DNA of 64,000 nucleotides from Sulfurimonas sp. (GTDB taxonomy: Bacteria > Campylobacterota > Campylobacteria > Campylobacterales > Sulfurimonadaceae), in assembly GCA_021732045.1 (NCBI GenBank), contig JAKFWK010000001.1:1-64000 (forward strand), in the 5' to 3' direction. Shown one piece after another: positions 44,626 to 54,593 of the stretch. Within the stretch, counting starts at the first letter, position 1. The number at the start of each line of letters is the position of its first letter. The notes under the pieces are model-generated. The model made no database searches, was not told the origin of the DNA, and saw only the letters and a program-made list of their open reading frames with translations. The position numbers and the translations under genes are program-made.

Positions 44626-44889
44626 ATGGCGAAAAAATTTAATCTACCTCTTAGAATGTGTATCTCATGCAGAAAAAGAGACACACAAAACAATCTCTTA
44701 AGACTTCAATGCGTAAGCACACAAATTAGTCTTTTTAGCGGAGTTGGAAGAAGTTTTTATATATGCAAAATTTGTCTTGAAGATGATAAAAAAACTTTAA
44801 AAGCACTTATGCGTCAATGTAAAAGTGGAGATAAAGACAAATTTTCGAACATATTAAAGGAGATCATCGCTGATGATAGAAAAAGTTAG
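44626..44889 (+). CDS. ylxR: YlxR / DUF448 RNA-binding protein
   Basis: 87 residues with the DUF448 signature [18 protein letters not shown] and a second CxxC-type segment (YICKICLED). YlxR is a small RNA-binding protein usually placed between nusA and infB; in some bacteria it has been linked to nucleoid or RNase P functions. Here nusA is absent and thrB lies upstream. SD AAGGAAC lies before the ATG, and the end overlaps infB by 17 bp. Confidence 0.85.
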   Translation: MAKKFNLPLRMCISCRKRDTQNNLLRLQCVSTQISLFSGVGRSFYICKICLEDDKKTLKALMRQCKSGDKDKFSNILKEIIADDRKS

Positions 44890-47470
44890 AGTTCATGAAA
44901 TTGCAAAAGAGTTAGGAATAGCTTCAAAAGATGTTGTTAAAAAAGCTTCAGATATGGGTCTTGAAGTAAAATCAGCAAATAGTTCAGTGACAATGCAAGA
45001 AGCAGAAAAATTGATGAATTATATAATGAACGGCGATGTTGCAGAAGCCCCAGAACCAATCAAGAATGCGCCTAATGTAGCAAAAAGTGATAGCTCTAAA
45101 GAAGAACATATAGAGATAAAAGCAGAGATAAAAACCACAGCAGATACTCCAAAGAACCAAAAGAAGCATATTGAAGCAGAGGAAAAAATAGCTTCAGCTG
45201 AAGCAATAAAGCAAGAAGATGTAGTGAAGAAAGATATTGTGCCAGAAACAGCAGTAGATATGCTATCTGATAAAACACCACTAATAAAAAAATCTGGATT
45301 AAAAATTGTAAAAAAAGCAAAACCACAATTTGAAGAAAATATTGTCTCGCCCGCAAAACAAGCCGCAATTTCATCTTATGGAAAAATGAGTATTGAAGCA
45401 CTTGAAGAATTAGCAAACAAAAAGAAATCAAAACAAGTAGTTGGCGGTATTGTTAAAAAACAATCAAGTGGTACTAAAATTGATATTTTTGGTGACTCAA
45501 TGAGTGAGTTGTCAATGGATATGGATGATCAAGTTGTGCTTCTTGATTTAAACCACACAGATATGCCAGTGATAGAGCCAGAGCAACCAAGAAAACCAAA
45601 AGAGGCTAAACCAATTGGTAGAAATGGTAACAAAAAAGCTGCTCCAAGAGGCAGAAAAGTTTCTCGTGATAAAAGAAAAAAATATGATAAAAATAGACCA
45701 GATGATTTAGTTGTAACTCATGTTGAAATTCCAGAAGATATTCGTGTTTATGAGTTCGCAGAGGCGATAAATAAACCGATAATGGATGTTATAAAAGTTC
45801 TTTTTAGTCTTGGGTTGATGATGACAAAAAATGACTTTTTGGGAAGTGATGAGATTGAGATTTTATCTGAAGAGTTTGATGTTGAAGTGACAATTATAGA
45901 TCCAAAAGATGCGTTTAACTATGAAGATGCAGAATCTTCAGAGGATGAAGATGAAAACGAAGTTGAGAGACCTCCTGTTATTACAATTATGGGGCATGTT
46001 GACCATGGTAAAACTTCACTTCTGGATGCTATTAGAAAAGCAAAAGTAACTGCTAGCGAAGCTGGCGGAATCACTCAGCATATTGGTGCATACACGATAG
46101 AGCAACATGGAAAAGCGATAACATTTATAGATACTCCAGGTCACGCAGCGTTTTCAAATATGCGTCAAAGAGGTAGTGATATAACTGATATCATCGTTAT
46201 TGTTGTAGCTGCTGATGATGGTGTTAAGCCACAAACAGAAGAAGTTATAAAAATTGCTAAAGAGTCAGGTGTTCCAGTAATAGTTGCGCTTAACAAGATG
46301 GACAAAGAGAGTGCTAATCCAGACTTTGTAAAAGGTCAGATGGCAGAGAGAGGCATTAGCCCGATTGACTGGGGCGGAGATGTAGAGTTTGTTCATGTAT
46401 CTGCAAAGACAGGTATGGGAATCGATGATCTTCTTGAAAATATCCTACTTACTGCTGATGTATTGGAGCTTAAGGCAAATCCAGATGCAATGGCAAAAGC
46501 TGCTGTTGTTGAGTCATCTCTTGAAAAAGGGCGTGGTCCTGTTGCAACTGTGATCGTTCAAAATGGTACGCTTAAAGTTGGAGATTATGTTGTTTGTGGC
46601 GCAGCTTTTGGTCGTGTTAAAGCGCTAATTGATGAAAACAAAAAGCAGATTAACAATATTGGACCAAGCCATACAGCGGTTGTTACTGGATTGAACATCG
46701 TTCCAAACTCTGGTGAAATTATGATGGCTATGAATAGTGATAGAGAAGCTAGAGAATATGCTATGAAACGACATGAGTATGACAGACATAAAGAGCTTTC
46801 TCATAGTACAAAATCTACTCTAGAAGATATGAGCAGTATGATTGCTGAGGGTAAATTAAAATCTCTTAAAGTTGTTCTTAAAACGGATGTTCATGGTTCG
46901 CTTGAGGCTATAAAAAATGCGCTTAGCGAGCTTAGAAATGATGAAGTAAAAATCACTATCATCTCTTCTGGTGTTGGTGGTATTACGGAAAATGATGTGG
47001 ATCTTGTTTCAAATAGTGAAAACTGTGTACTTCTTGGATTTAATGTTCGCCCAACAGGTAGTGTTAAAGCACTTGCAAAACAGAGAAATGTTGAGATAAG
47101 AACATACTCAATTATTTATCAACTACTTGATGATATGACTGCGATGTTAACTGGAATGATGACTGTTAAGTTTAACGAAATTAACACAGGTCAAGCCGAA
47201 GTTAGAAATACATTTAAAGCGCCAAAAGGTATGGTTGCCGGATGTGTTGTTGTTGAAGGTAAGTTGATTCGTGGTGGACTTGTTCGTGTTATTAGAAATG
47301 GTGTCGTAATTCATGAAGGTGAACTAACTTCACTAAAACGCTTCAAAGACGATGTTGAAGAGATCGGTAACGGCTATGAGTGTGGTGTTATGATTAAAGG
47401 TTACGATGATGTTATCGTTGGAGATGTTATCGAAACATTCAAAAAAGTTGAACAAAAAGTTTCTCTGTGA
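44873..47470 (+). CDS. infB: Translation initiation factor IF-2
   Basis: IF-2 is the GTPase that brings initiator tRNA to the 30S subunit. The 865-residue protein begins with the IF2-N domain ([21 protein letters not shown]), then a variable charged linker rich in Lys/Glu/Ala (about 55-280). A second N-domain follows ([27 protein letters not shown]). The G domain has [17 protein letters not shown] and NKMD, followed by the C-terminal domains. The gene overlaps rbfA by 4 bp (GTGA). Confidence 0.98.
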   Translation: MIEKVRVHEIAKELGIASKDVVKKASDMGLEVKSANSSVTMQEAEKLMNYIMNGDVAEAPEPIKNAPNVAKSDSSKEEHIEIKAEIKTTADTPKNQKKHIEAEEKIASAEAIKQEDVVKKDIVPETAVDMLSDKTPLIKKSGLKIVKKAKPQFEENIVSPAKQAAISSYGKMSIEALEELANKKKSKQVVGGIVKKQSSGTKIDIFGDSMSELSMDMDDQVVLLDLNHTDMPVIEPEQPRKPKEAKPIGRNGNKKAAPRGRKVSRDKRKKYDKNRPDDLVVTHVEIPEDIRVYEFAEAINKPIMDVIKVLFSLGLMMTKNDFLGSDEIEILSEEFDVEVTIIDPKDAFNYEDAESSEDEDENEVERPPVITIMGHVDHGKTSLLDAIRKAKVTASEAGGITQHIGAYTIEQHGKAITFIDTPGHAAFSNMRQRGSDITDIIVIVVAADDGVKPQTEEVIKIAKESGVPVIVALNKMDKESANPDFVKGQMAERGISPIDWGGDVEFVHVSAKTGMGIDDLLENILLTADVLELKANPDAMAKAAVVESSLEKGRGPVATVIVQNGTLKVGDYVVCGAAFGRVKALIDENKKQINNIGPSHTAVVTGLNIVPNSGEIMMAMNSDREAREYAMKRHEYDRHKELSHSTKSTLEDMSSMIAEGKLKSLKVVLKTDVHGSLEAIKNALSELRNDEVKITIISSGVGGITENDVDLVSNSENCVLLGFNVRPTGSVKALAKQRNVEIRTYSIIYQLLDDMTAMLTGMMTVKFNEINTGQAEVRNTFKAPKGMVAGCVVVEGKLIRGGLVRVIRNGVVIHEGELTSLKRFKDDVEEIGNGYECGVMIKGYDDVIVGDVIETFKKVEQKVSL

Positions 47471-47823
47471 ACGAAGCAGAAATTAGAAGAAAACGAACAG
47501 AGTCTGTTCTTCTGGAGTTGATTCCAGAAGCGCTTGGCAGTTTAAATGATAAGCGATTGCATCAGATTAATGTAATTGAAGTTAAATGTTCTCGCGGTAG
47601 AAGCGATGTGAAAATCTACTTAGACCCATCTTCATATAGTGATAAAGAAAAAAGAGAGTTTTTATCGCTGATAAGCAAAGCTCGTCCAATTATAGAAACA
47701 TACTGCATGAGAGATCAGGGTTGGTTTCGCTCCCCAAAATTAACATTTGAATTTGATGAACAACTAAAAAAATCTCAAGATATTGAAGAGCTTTTTAAAA
47801 AAATTGCCAAGGATGCCAAATGA
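47467..47823 (+). CDS. rbfA: Ribosome-binding factor A
   Basis: RbfA binds the 30S subunit and helps mature 16S rRNA. The 118-residue protein has the family N-terminus ([20 protein letters not shown]) and a KH-like core ([20 protein letters not shown]). It starts at a GTG inside the infB stop and overlaps rimP by ATGA, so infB-rbfA-rimP are translationally coupled. Confidence 0.92.
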   Translation: MNEAEIRRKRTESVLLELIPEALGSLNDKRLHQINVIEVKCSRGRSDVKIYLDPSSYSDKEKREFLSLISKARPIIETYCMRDQGWFRSPKLTFEFDEQLKKSQDIEELFKKIAKDAK

Positions 47824-48275
47824 GTTTAGAAAAAGATATAGATTCGTTAGTAAAATCAATAGACCTAGAGCTTTATGATATCTCTTTGGTTGGTGATGGT
47901 GAAGATACAATTTACCGTATAAGTATCGTGTCTGGCGAAATAGAAAATGGAAAAAGAAAGGGCGTTAGTCTTGACAAATGTGCTGAGTTATCACATCTTA
48001 TTTCTCCGCTTTTAGATGTTACACCACCAGTTTCTGGAGATTATAGACTAGAGGTCGGTAGCCCTGGAATTGAAAGAAAACTAACTTCTCTAAAGCAATT
48101 TGCACTCTCAGTGGGCGAAAAAGTAGCACTTAATCTAAGAGAAAAAGATAAAGAGAAAATCAAAGGCAAGCTTATAAAGGTTGAAGAGTCTAAAATCTTT
48201 TTAGATGTTGATGGCAAAGAGATCTTTCTGGACTTTGGTGAAATTGCAAAAGCTAAAACATATTTTGAATGGTAA
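47820..48275 (+). CDS. rimP: Ribosome maturation factor RimP
   Basis: RimP assists 30S subunit assembly. The 151-residue protein has the N-terminal domain (YDISLVGDGEDTIYRISI), the conserved central CAELSHLISPLLD and the diagnostic YRLEVGSPGIERKLTSLKQF, then an SH3-like C-terminal domain. In most bacteria rimP precedes nusA-infB; here it follows rbfA, as in C. jejuni. It overlaps ribD by 7 bp. Confidence 0.92.
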   Translation: MSLEKDIDSLVKSIDLELYDISLVGDGEDTIYRISIVSGEIENGKRKGVSLDKCAELSHLISPLLDVTPPVSGDYRLEVGSPGIERKLTSLKQFALSVGEKVALNLREKDKEKIKGKLIKVEESKIFLDVDGKEIFLDFGEIAKAKTYFEW

Positions 48276-49276
48276 TAGATAGTAACTTTTATATGAGCCT
48301 TGCCCTAAAAGAGGCTTGGAAATATCAAGGTTTAACATATCCAAATCCCGCAGTCGGGTGTACTATCGTTGGAAAAAACGGTGAAATTTTAGCAGTAGAG
48401 GCTCACAAAAAAGCAGGATTTTCTCATGCTGAAGTTGAAGCACTTAAATCCGCTTACTTTAAACTAACAGATGACTCTAAAATCTTAGAGTTTAATCTCT
48501 CCTTGGAAATTCATAACTATCTTTTACAAAATCACAATAACTGCTTTGCAGGTATCTCCATATATACAACACTTGAACCATGTTCTCATTTTGGAAAAAC
48601 TCCATCGTGCGCAACTCTAATCTCTACTTTAGGCATTAAAAAAGTATATATCGGTTCAAAAGATTTTAACGAGGTTGCCTCTGGTGGAAGCGAAGCTCTC
48701 TTGAAATGTGGCGTGGATGTGAAAGAGGGCATTATACAAAAAGAGAGTGATGCTCTACTTGAGCCATTTTTTGCATGGAACAAAGAAAGGTTTGTTTTTT
48801 TTAAATGGGCTCAAAGATTAAACGGCACAACTGATTGCGGAATTATCAGCTCCAAAGAGTCAAGAGTAAATCTTCATGCAATGAGAGATGTTTGTGATTT
48901 GCTAGTGATCGGCGGCAATACGGTTCGCACAGACAGACCAACGCTAGATGCCAGACTTGCTGATGGCAAAGCACCTGACATTCTTATTATTTCAAGAGAA
49001 AAAGAGTTTGATAGAAGTATCCCGCTTTTTGCCATAGCAGGCAGAGAGGTTTATATAGAGGATAATTTTTCAAGATTAAAAAACTACAAAAATATAATGA
49101 TTGAGGGAAGTTCAAAGATGTTTGAGCTAACTAAGGCTTTTACGGATTTTTATCTATGTTACATGGCACCATCCTTTGGCGGAAAAAATGCAATAGAAGC
49201 AATGGACGCAAAATTTGATATTTTAAATCTACAAAAAGAAGATGAAGATATAATCATGTGGATGAAAAGGAAATAA
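48269..49276 (+). CDS. ribD: Bifunctional riboflavin biosynthesis protein RibD
   Basis: RibD deaminates and then reduces the pyrimidine precursor of riboflavin. The deaminase domain (1-150) has LTYPNPAVGCTIV, the zinc histidine and catalytic glutamate in HAEVEAL, and the zinc cysteines in TLEPCSHFGKTPSC. The reductase domain (from about 165) includes LVIGGNTVRTDRPTLDARL. At 335 residues it is slightly short in the reductase part but complete. The start is the ATG in the last codons of rimP. Confidence 0.93.
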   Translation: MVIDSNFYMSLALKEAWKYQGLTYPNPAVGCTIVGKNGEILAVEAHKKAGFSHAEVEALKSAYFKLTDDSKILEFNLSLEIHNYLLQNHNNCFAGISIYTTLEPCSHFGKTPSCATLISTLGIKKVYIGSKDFNEVASGGSEALLKCGVDVKEGIIQKESDALLEPFFAWNKERFVFFKWAQRLNGTTDCGIISSKESRVNLHAMRDVCDLLVIGGNTVRTDRPTLDARLADGKAPDILIISREKEFDRSIPLFAIAGREVYIEDNFSRLKNYKNIMIEGSSKMFELTKAFTDFYLCYMAPSFGGKNAIEAMDAKFDILNLQKEDEDIIMWMKRK

Positions 49277-49281
49277 TTTTT

Positions 49282-50004
49282 ATGCAGCAAAATAACCAAA
49301 AACAAGAAAAAATTGTATCAATGTTTGATGATATAGCCCCAACATACGATACGGCAAATCGTGTCATGAGTATGGGTGTAGACAAGAGTTGGAGACGCAA
49401 AGCTTGTGACTTAGCCTATAAGTTTTACGCAAAAGATTCGCTCGATAAAATAGTAGATGTAGCATGCGGAACTGGTGATATGATGGATTTTTGGAGAAGT
49501 AGAGCGGAAGTTAATGGCATTGCTGTTGGCGAGATTGTGGGAGTTGACCCATCTGTCGGTATGGTCGGCGTAGCTAAAGAGAAATACCCAAAATTTAACT
49601 ACCATATAGCAAAAGCAACGGAAATTCCACTTAAAAATGAGAGCGCAGATATTTTAAGCATAACCTACGGAATCAGAAATGTCGTAGAGAGAGAGGCTGC
49701 TTTGTTGGAGTTCAACAGAGTTTTAAAACAGAGCGGTTTGGTAGTTATTTTAGAATTTATGAAAAATGAAAATCCATCAACGCTTGGAAAAGTTCGAGAT
49801 TTTTATATGAACAAAATCCTGCCAAAAATCGGTGGTTTTATCTCTAAAAACATTGAGGCATACGAGTATCTGCCAAACTCAATAGAAGATTTCTCAACAG
49901 TTGACAACATGAAAAAAGAGCTAGAAGCCGCAGGATTTGAGATGCTTTACGCAAAAAGTTTTTCAATGGACATCTCCACACTTCTGATTGCTAGAAAGAA
50001 ATAA
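49282..50004 (+). CDS. ubiE: Demethylmenaquinone / ubiquinone methyltransferase UbiE/MenG
   Basis: A SAM-dependent methyltransferase of the last menaquinone step. The ATG at 49282 was chosen (240 residues) because AAGGAA precedes it and it lies after the ribD stop; a GTG at 49258 is inside ribD. Motifs are KIVSMFDDIAPTYDTANRVMS, SAM motif I VDVACGTGDMMDFW, YGIRNVVERE and ILEFMKNENPS. Menaquinone rather than ubiquinone is expected in this phylum. It is the last gene before the accessory island. Confidence 0.92.
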   Translation: MQQNNQKQEKIVSMFDDIAPTYDTANRVMSMGVDKSWRRKACDLAYKFYAKDSLDKIVDVACGTGDMMDFWRSRAEVNGIAVGEIVGVDPSVGMVGVAKEKYPKFNYHIAKATEIPLKNESADILSITYGIRNVVEREAALLEFNRVLKQSGLVVILEFMKNENPSTLGKVRDFYMNKILPKIGGFISKNIEAYEYLPNSIEDFSTVDNMKKELEAAGFEMLYAKSFSMDISTLLIARKK

Positions 50005-50249
50005 TCCGCAAAATTAAATAGCAACACATTAAATACCGTTTAATTCAATTGGATTTTAGGGGTGTTTATGGGTTACAACGAAACAAACACAAAAGCTAAA
50101 AACAAAATCATTATCAATCAAAAAAAATAGAAACAAATCAAAGTTATGTAAAGAAAATAGCAAAATTTTTACATATGGCGTGTGATATGTTAAAAAAAGA
50201 GCTAAAATTTGACATACCTAATGGTTGAAGATAAAGAGGAGATTTGTGT
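50005..50249 (+). other. Left junction of the accessory island, decayed sequence
   Basis: These 245 bp hold no convincing gene. Very AT-rich short frames are present: one of 20 codons at 50068-50130, and an open stretch ending at 50228 with coding-like content (KKIAKFLHMACDMLKKEL) but no good start. They look like remains of an older gene. The last bases carry GAGGAG, the SD of the yhcG-like gene. Confidence 0.35.
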
Positions 50250-51284
50250 ATGAGTGAAATATTACAACAGCAAAACAATAATTTTTATCAAGATATCAAA
50301 TCCATCTTACAACTTGCGAGAGATAATGCCTATAAGTCTGTAAATTCTATCATGGTCGAGGCTTATTGGAATATTGGCAAGAAGATAGTTGAAGAGGAAC
50401 AAAATGGTAATGATAGAGCCGAGTATGGCACTTATCTTATTAAAGAGCTTTCATCAAGACTTACTGTTGAATTTGGAAAAGGATTTAGTAAAAGAAATTT
50501 ACACAGTATGCAAAAATTTTATTTATTTTTTCCAAATCTGCAGACAGTGTCTGCACAATTGAGTTGGAGTCATTATGTTTTACTTTTAAGAGTTGAAAAT
50601 GATAAATCAAGATTTTGGTATATGGAAGAATCAATCGCTTCAAACTGGAGTGTAAGAGCCTTGGAGCGACAGATAAACAGCTTGTATTATGAAAGACTTC
50701 TATCAAGCAAAGAAAAACAGCCCGTCATAGAAGAAGCCAAAGAAAATACAAAAAATCTCCAACTCACACCAAAAGACATCATCAAAGATCCCTATGTGTT
50801 AGAATTTTTAAATCTCAAAGATAATAAATCATTTAGAGAAAATGACCTTGAGTGTGCATTGCTAGAAAAAATACAAGAATTTTTACTAGAGCTTGGACGA
50901 GGTTTTGCATTTGTGGCACGACAAAAGCGAATCAAAACACAGACAAGTGATTTTTATATAGACTTAGTTTTTTACAACTATCTTTTAAAATGTTTCGTGC
51001 TCATAGACCTCAAAATCGGCAAACTCACCCATCAAGATATAGGGCAAATAGATATGTATGTAAATATGTACGATGATTTGGAAAAAGATACAAGTGATAA
51101 CCCAACCATCGGGATAATCCTCTGCACAGACAAAGATGAAACAGTTGTAAGATACTCCCACATAAACGATAGAGATAATCTTTTTGTATCAAAATATCAG
51201 ATGGTTTTACCAACAGAAGAGGAACTTATACGAGAGGTTGAGGGGGATGTTTTGGAGATTGGGATGATGAGGAGTGAAAAATGA
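50250..51284 (+). CDS. DUF1016 (YhcG-type) PD-(D/E)XK nuclease-like protein
   Basis: 344 residues from the ATG at 50250, 8 nt after GAGGAG. The N-terminal DUF1016 helical domain (VEAYWNIGKKIVEEEQ; FGKGFSKRNLHSMQKFY; SWSHYVLLLRVEN) is followed by a C-terminal restriction-like fold with DFYIDLVFYN (Asp238) and IDLKIGKL (Asp253, Lys255). These fit the catalytic D...(D/E)xK pattern. Such genes frequently sit in type I restriction-modification and defence islands. It overlaps the next small frame by ATGA. Confidence 0.88.
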   Translation: MSEILQQQNNNFYQDIKSILQLARDNAYKSVNSIMVEAYWNIGKKIVEEEQNGNDRAEYGTYLIKELSSRLTVEFGKGFSKRNLHSMQKFYLFFPNLQTVSAQLSWSHYVLLLRVENDKSRFWYMEESIASNWSVRALERQINSLYYERLLSSKEKQPVIEEAKENTKNLQLTPKDIIKDPYVLEFLNLKDNKSFRENDLECALLEKIQEFLLELGRGFAFVARQKRIKTQTSDFYIDLVFYNYLLKCFVLIDLKIGKLTHQDIGQIDMYVNMYDDLEKDTSDNPTIGIILCTDKDETVVRYSHINDRDNLFVSKYQMVLPTEEELIREVEGDVLEIGMMRSEK

Positions 51285-51394
51285 GTAAGAATACTTGGGA
51301 GAAAATCCACAATCTAGATTTTAAACCCGTCGAATTCGATGGGTTTTTAAAAAGCCAAAGAGTAGAAGAACTTAATAAAATCGCTATTAGTTAA
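51281..51394 (+). pseudogene. Short remnant resembling a KilA-N domain start
   Basis: A 37-codon frame starts in the yhcG-like stop (ATGA). Its first part, WEKIHNLDFKPVEFDGF, resembles the opening of KilA-N DNA-binding domains from restriction-associated and phage proteins (W-x-x-x-x-N-P-x-F-x-P-x-E-F-x-G). The middle of that domain is missing, and the frame resumes with a tail (ELNKIAIS) like the later NAIGI segment before stopping. I read it as an internally deleted KilA-N gene. The match is from memory of the pattern and is uncertain. Confidence 0.4.
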
Positions 51395-51432
51395 ATGAGA
51401 ATTTTGAGTGCTAGGGATGAGGAGATATAAAG

Positions 51433-52533
51433 ATGAATAATATAGTTTTAATTAAAGAAGAGTTTAATAAAAACTTTACCAAATATGCTTGGATTTCTAA
51501 TAATTTTATTGATAATAGCCATTTATTAAAAGCGATAGATATTTTTCAAAAAGAAAACGATATAAGCAAAGTGGACGAATATTTATCTAGTCAATATTCT
51601 AGAGTATCAATAGAAAAATTTATTTCAAATATCAAAGTATTTGAAAAAATGAAAACATTAGAAAATTTGCCTGAAATTGGGACATTGTTTTATAAATATT
51701 ATGTTGATAGACTGCCTCTTATTCAAGTTTCAAAAAAAGAGTATTTAAAAAAGAATTATATATGTTGTATTCCTATTTTATTGTCCATAATTGATGGAAT
51801 TGTAAATGATATAGATAAAGCAACAGGCTTCTTTAGCGAACAAATTGATTTAGTAATTGCTGATTCTATAGTTGGAAATGAACAAGGATTGAAAATTGTA
51901 AAAGAGGAAATGTATAAAGGGCGTTCCAATACAAATAAAGAGAGAATTACAATTCCATATAGAAATGGAATACTTCATGGAAGAGATTTAAATTACGGAA
52001 ATAAAATTGTAGCTTCTAAATGTTGGAGTGTTTTATTTGCTTTATTGGAATGGGCAAGAGACAATAATAGCACTAAATTTGATATGGAAGAAAAAAGTGA
52101 AATTACGCAAAATGATTTAGATAATGAAGTAAGTAAAAATCCAAAAGAAGTAATAGAATCTATATTAAGTTATTTAATTAATGGAAATAAATATCATAAA
52201 TTGATTTACTATGATAAAACACCTAGCAAGCTCGATACTAATAAAAAAAGAATGGGAGCGATAAAAAAATATTTTGAAAATGACTTTCAGAATATTAAAA
52301 TATCAAATTTTAATATTTTAAATGAATTTGAAATGAAAGAAAATATTGTTAGTTTTGAAATTGAAATAAAATATACTAATCATGAAGATACTTTTTTAAA
52401 AAATTTAAATTTCTTATTTGAATATTTAGATATTGACAATCAATTTGTTGAATTAAATCAAAATGGTAGTTGGAAGACAGATTTTGCATGTACATTTCCT
52501 AGTTTGCCATTTAATGCAAAAAAGTTAGGATAA
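51433..52533 (+). CDS. Putative HEPN-domain protein of the accessory island
   Basis: 366 residues with no membrane segments. An ordered helical core includes IPYRNGILHGRDLNYGNKIV, where R177-x4-H182 matches the Rx4-6H motif of HEPN ribonucleases. It is followed by a helix (SKCWSVLFALLEWARD) typical of proteins carrying this RNG-x-x-HG signature. The C-terminal 130 residues look like a separate alpha/beta domain. Base composition is visibly more AT-rich than its neighbours, a sign of separate origin. It ends 6 bp before rhuM. A toxin or abortive-infection role is inferred, not shown. Confidence 0.6.
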   Translation: MNNIVLIKEEFNKNFTKYAWISNNFIDNSHLLKAIDIFQKENDISKVDEYLSSQYSRVSIEKFISNIKVFEKMKTLENLPEIGTLFYKYYVDRLPLIQVSKKEYLKKNYICCIPILLSIIDGIVNDIDKATGFFSEQIDLVIADSIVGNEQGLKIVKEEMYKGRSNTNKERITIPYRNGILHGRDLNYGNKIVASKCWSVLFALLEWARDNNSTKFDMEEKSEITQNDLDNEVSKNPKEVIESILSYLINGNKYHKLIYYDKTPSKLDTNKKRMGAIKKYFENDFQNIKISNFNILNEFEMKENIVSFEIEIKYTNHEDTFLKNLNFLFEYLDIDNQFVELNQNGSWKTDFACTFPSLPFNAKKLG

Positions 52534-52539
52534 ACCAAA

Positions 52540-53544
52540 ATGATCCAAAACAAAAATAGCCAAATTCTTATCTATCAAACAGAAGACGGCAAAACAAAGA
52601 TAGAAACAAAGCTTCAAGATGAAACGGTGTGGCTTACTCAAACTCAACTTTGTGAACTTTTTCAGAAATCAAAATCAACGATAAGCGAACACATAAAAAA
52701 TATTTTTGAAGAGGGTGAGTTGATTGAAGATTCAGTTGTTCGGAAATTCCGAACAACTGCTCAGGATGGTAAAAACTACAACACCAACTTCTACAACCTT
52801 GATGTCATCATCTCCGTAGGCTACAGAGTAAAATCACTCCAAGGTACAAAGTTTCGTCAATGGGCTACACAAAGGCTCAAGGAGTACATTGTAAAAGGTT
52901 TTACGATGAATGATGAGTTGCTTAAAAATGGTGGCAAGAGCAATTATTTTGAAGAGTTGCTCTCTCGCATACGAGATATACGAAGTAGTGAGAAAATCTT
53001 TTGGGCAAAGGTGCTTGATATTTATGCTACAAGTATAGACTATGACCCAAAAGATGTACAAAGTACGGAGTTTTTTCAAGCAGTTCAAAATAAGATGCAT
53101 TGGGCGGTTCATGGTAATACGGCAGCTGAGGTTATCTACAAAAGAGCAGATAGCACGAAAGTAAATATGGGACTTACTCATTTTCAAGGTGCAAAACCAA
53201 CTAAACATGAGAGCGAAATCGCTAAAAACTATCTTGATGAAAAAGAGCTAGAGATGCTCAACCGTATGGTAACTGCATATATAGAAATAGCAGAAATCCA
53301 AGCAATGAATCAAACGCCCATGTATATGAAAGATTGGATAGCCAGACTTGATGATTTTTTAAAAATGACAGGTAAAAACATACTTGATAATGCTGGAACA
53401 ATAAGCCATAAAATGGCTATAGAAAAAGCAAACCTAGAATATGAAACATACAAAGAACAAACAAAAGATGAACTCTCAAAAGCTGAAAAAAATTTTATTG
53501 AGTATATTGATGAGACCGCAAAATTATTAAAGAATAGCAAATGA
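52540..53544 (+). CDS. rhuM: RhuM-family protein
   Basis: 334 residues matching the RhuM family (named after a Salmonella pathogenicity-island gene). The N-terminus has a helix-turn-helix (VWLTQTQLCELFQKSKSTISEHI), then the family core SVVRKFRTTAQDGKNYNTNF and YNLDVIISVGYRVKS-type Bro-N-like segment, RQWATQRLKEYIVKGF, and a long helical C-terminus. The biochemical role is unknown. Homologues often lie within type I restriction loci. It overlaps fic by 4 bp (ATGA). Confidence 0.88.
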   Translation: MIQNKNSQILIYQTEDGKTKIETKLQDETVWLTQTQLCELFQKSKSTISEHIKNIFEEGELIEDSVVRKFRTTAQDGKNYNTNFYNLDVIISVGYRVKSLQGTKFRQWATQRLKEYIVKGFTMNDELLKNGGKSNYFEELLSRIRDIRSSEKIFWAKVLDIYATSIDYDPKDVQSTEFFQAVQNKMHWAVHGNTAAEVIYKRADSTKVNMGLTHFQGAKPTKHESEIAKNYLDEKELEMLNRMVTAYIEIAEIQAMNQTPMYMKDWIARLDDFLKMTGKNILDNAGTISHKMAIEKANLEYETYKEQTKDELSKAEKNFIEYIDETAKLLKNSK

Positions 53545-54593
53545 ATAACTTACCTCTAACCCAAACCATCGAAACACCAAAAGTCCTAAAAAAAGCCATT
53601 TCGGCAAATAGGGCTTTGGCAAATTTAAACGGTGTTGCTCGTATCATTCCAAATAGCGCAATACTTATAAACTCTTTGGTACTTCAAGAGGCAAAAGATA
53701 GCTCTGAGATAGAAAACATTATCACCACTCATGATGAGTTGTATCGTGCCACTCTTGACATTGAAAGTGTGACAAATGAAGCTAAAGAGGTGCAAAACTA
53801 CAAAGAAGCACTCTTAAAAGGGTTTGCACTTGTTAAAGAAAACAGACTTTTACTCAAAAAACATATCATAGAGATTCAAGGTGTTTTAGAAAAAAATGAT
53901 GCAGGTGTGAGAAAACAAGCAGGAACAAATCTCAAAAATGCACAAACTGGTGAAGTGATTTACATTCCGCCACAAGATTATGAAACCATCCAAGAGCTTC
54001 TCACAAATCTTGAAAATTATATCAATGAGCCAAACGACATCGACCCGCTTATAAATATGGCGATTATCCATCATCAGTTTGAGTCTATCCATCCATTTTA
54101 TGATGGCAATGGGCGAACAGGCAGGATTATAAATATTTTGTATTTGATACTCAACGAGTTACTTGATATTCCTGTGCTTTATCTTAGCCGTTATATTATC
54201 ACTCATAAAGCTGACTACTACAGACTGCTTCAAGAGGTGCGAACAGAGGATAAATGGGAAGAGTGGATTTTGTATATGCTTGAGGCAGTTGAGCAAACAT
54301 CGCTCGAAACTATCGAGCCTATCAATAATATCAGTGATTTGATGATAAAAACACAAGATAAAATATCACAAGATTTGCCAAAAATTTATAGTAAAGATTT
54401 GGTAGAGATACTTTTTATGCACCCCTATACGAAGATAGAATTTTTAGTTGATAGGCTAAATATTACAAGAAAAACAGCTTCAAAGTATTTAAATGAACTT
54501 GAAAATATAGGTATATTAGAAAATATACAAATCAAAAATAGTAAATTTTTTATAAATATTGAATTGTTTAATTTATTACGAAAAGGCATATAG
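53541..54593 (+). CDS. Fic-domain AMP-transferase-type protein, class II, with winged-helix tail
   Basis: 350 residues. The catalytic motif HPFYDGNGRTGR (184-195) is perfect for AMPylating Fic enzymes. The N-terminal inhibitory helix carries SSEIEN (S54...E58-N59), matching the [S/T]xxxE[G/N] motif of class II self-inhibited Fic proteins. A C-terminal winged helix (VDRLNITRKTASKYLNELENIGIL) suggests DNA binding or self-regulation. It is the last gene of the island. Target proteins are unknown. Confidence 0.92.
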   Translation: MNNLPLTQTIETPKVLKKAISANRALANLNGVARIIPNSAILINSLVLQEAKDSSEIENIITTHDELYRATLDIESVTNEAKEVQNYKEALLKGFALVKENRLLLKKHIIEIQGVLEKNDAGVRKQAGTNLKNAQTGEVIYIPPQDYETIQELLTNLENYINEPNDIDPLINMAIIHHQFESIHPFYDGNGRTGRIINILYLILNELLDIPVLYLSRYIITHKADYYRLLQEVRTEDKWEEWILYMLEAVEQTSLETIEPINNISDLMIKTQDKISQDLPKIYSKDLVEILFMHPYTKIEFLVDRLNITRKTASKYLNELENIGILENIQIKNSKFFINIELFNLLRKGI

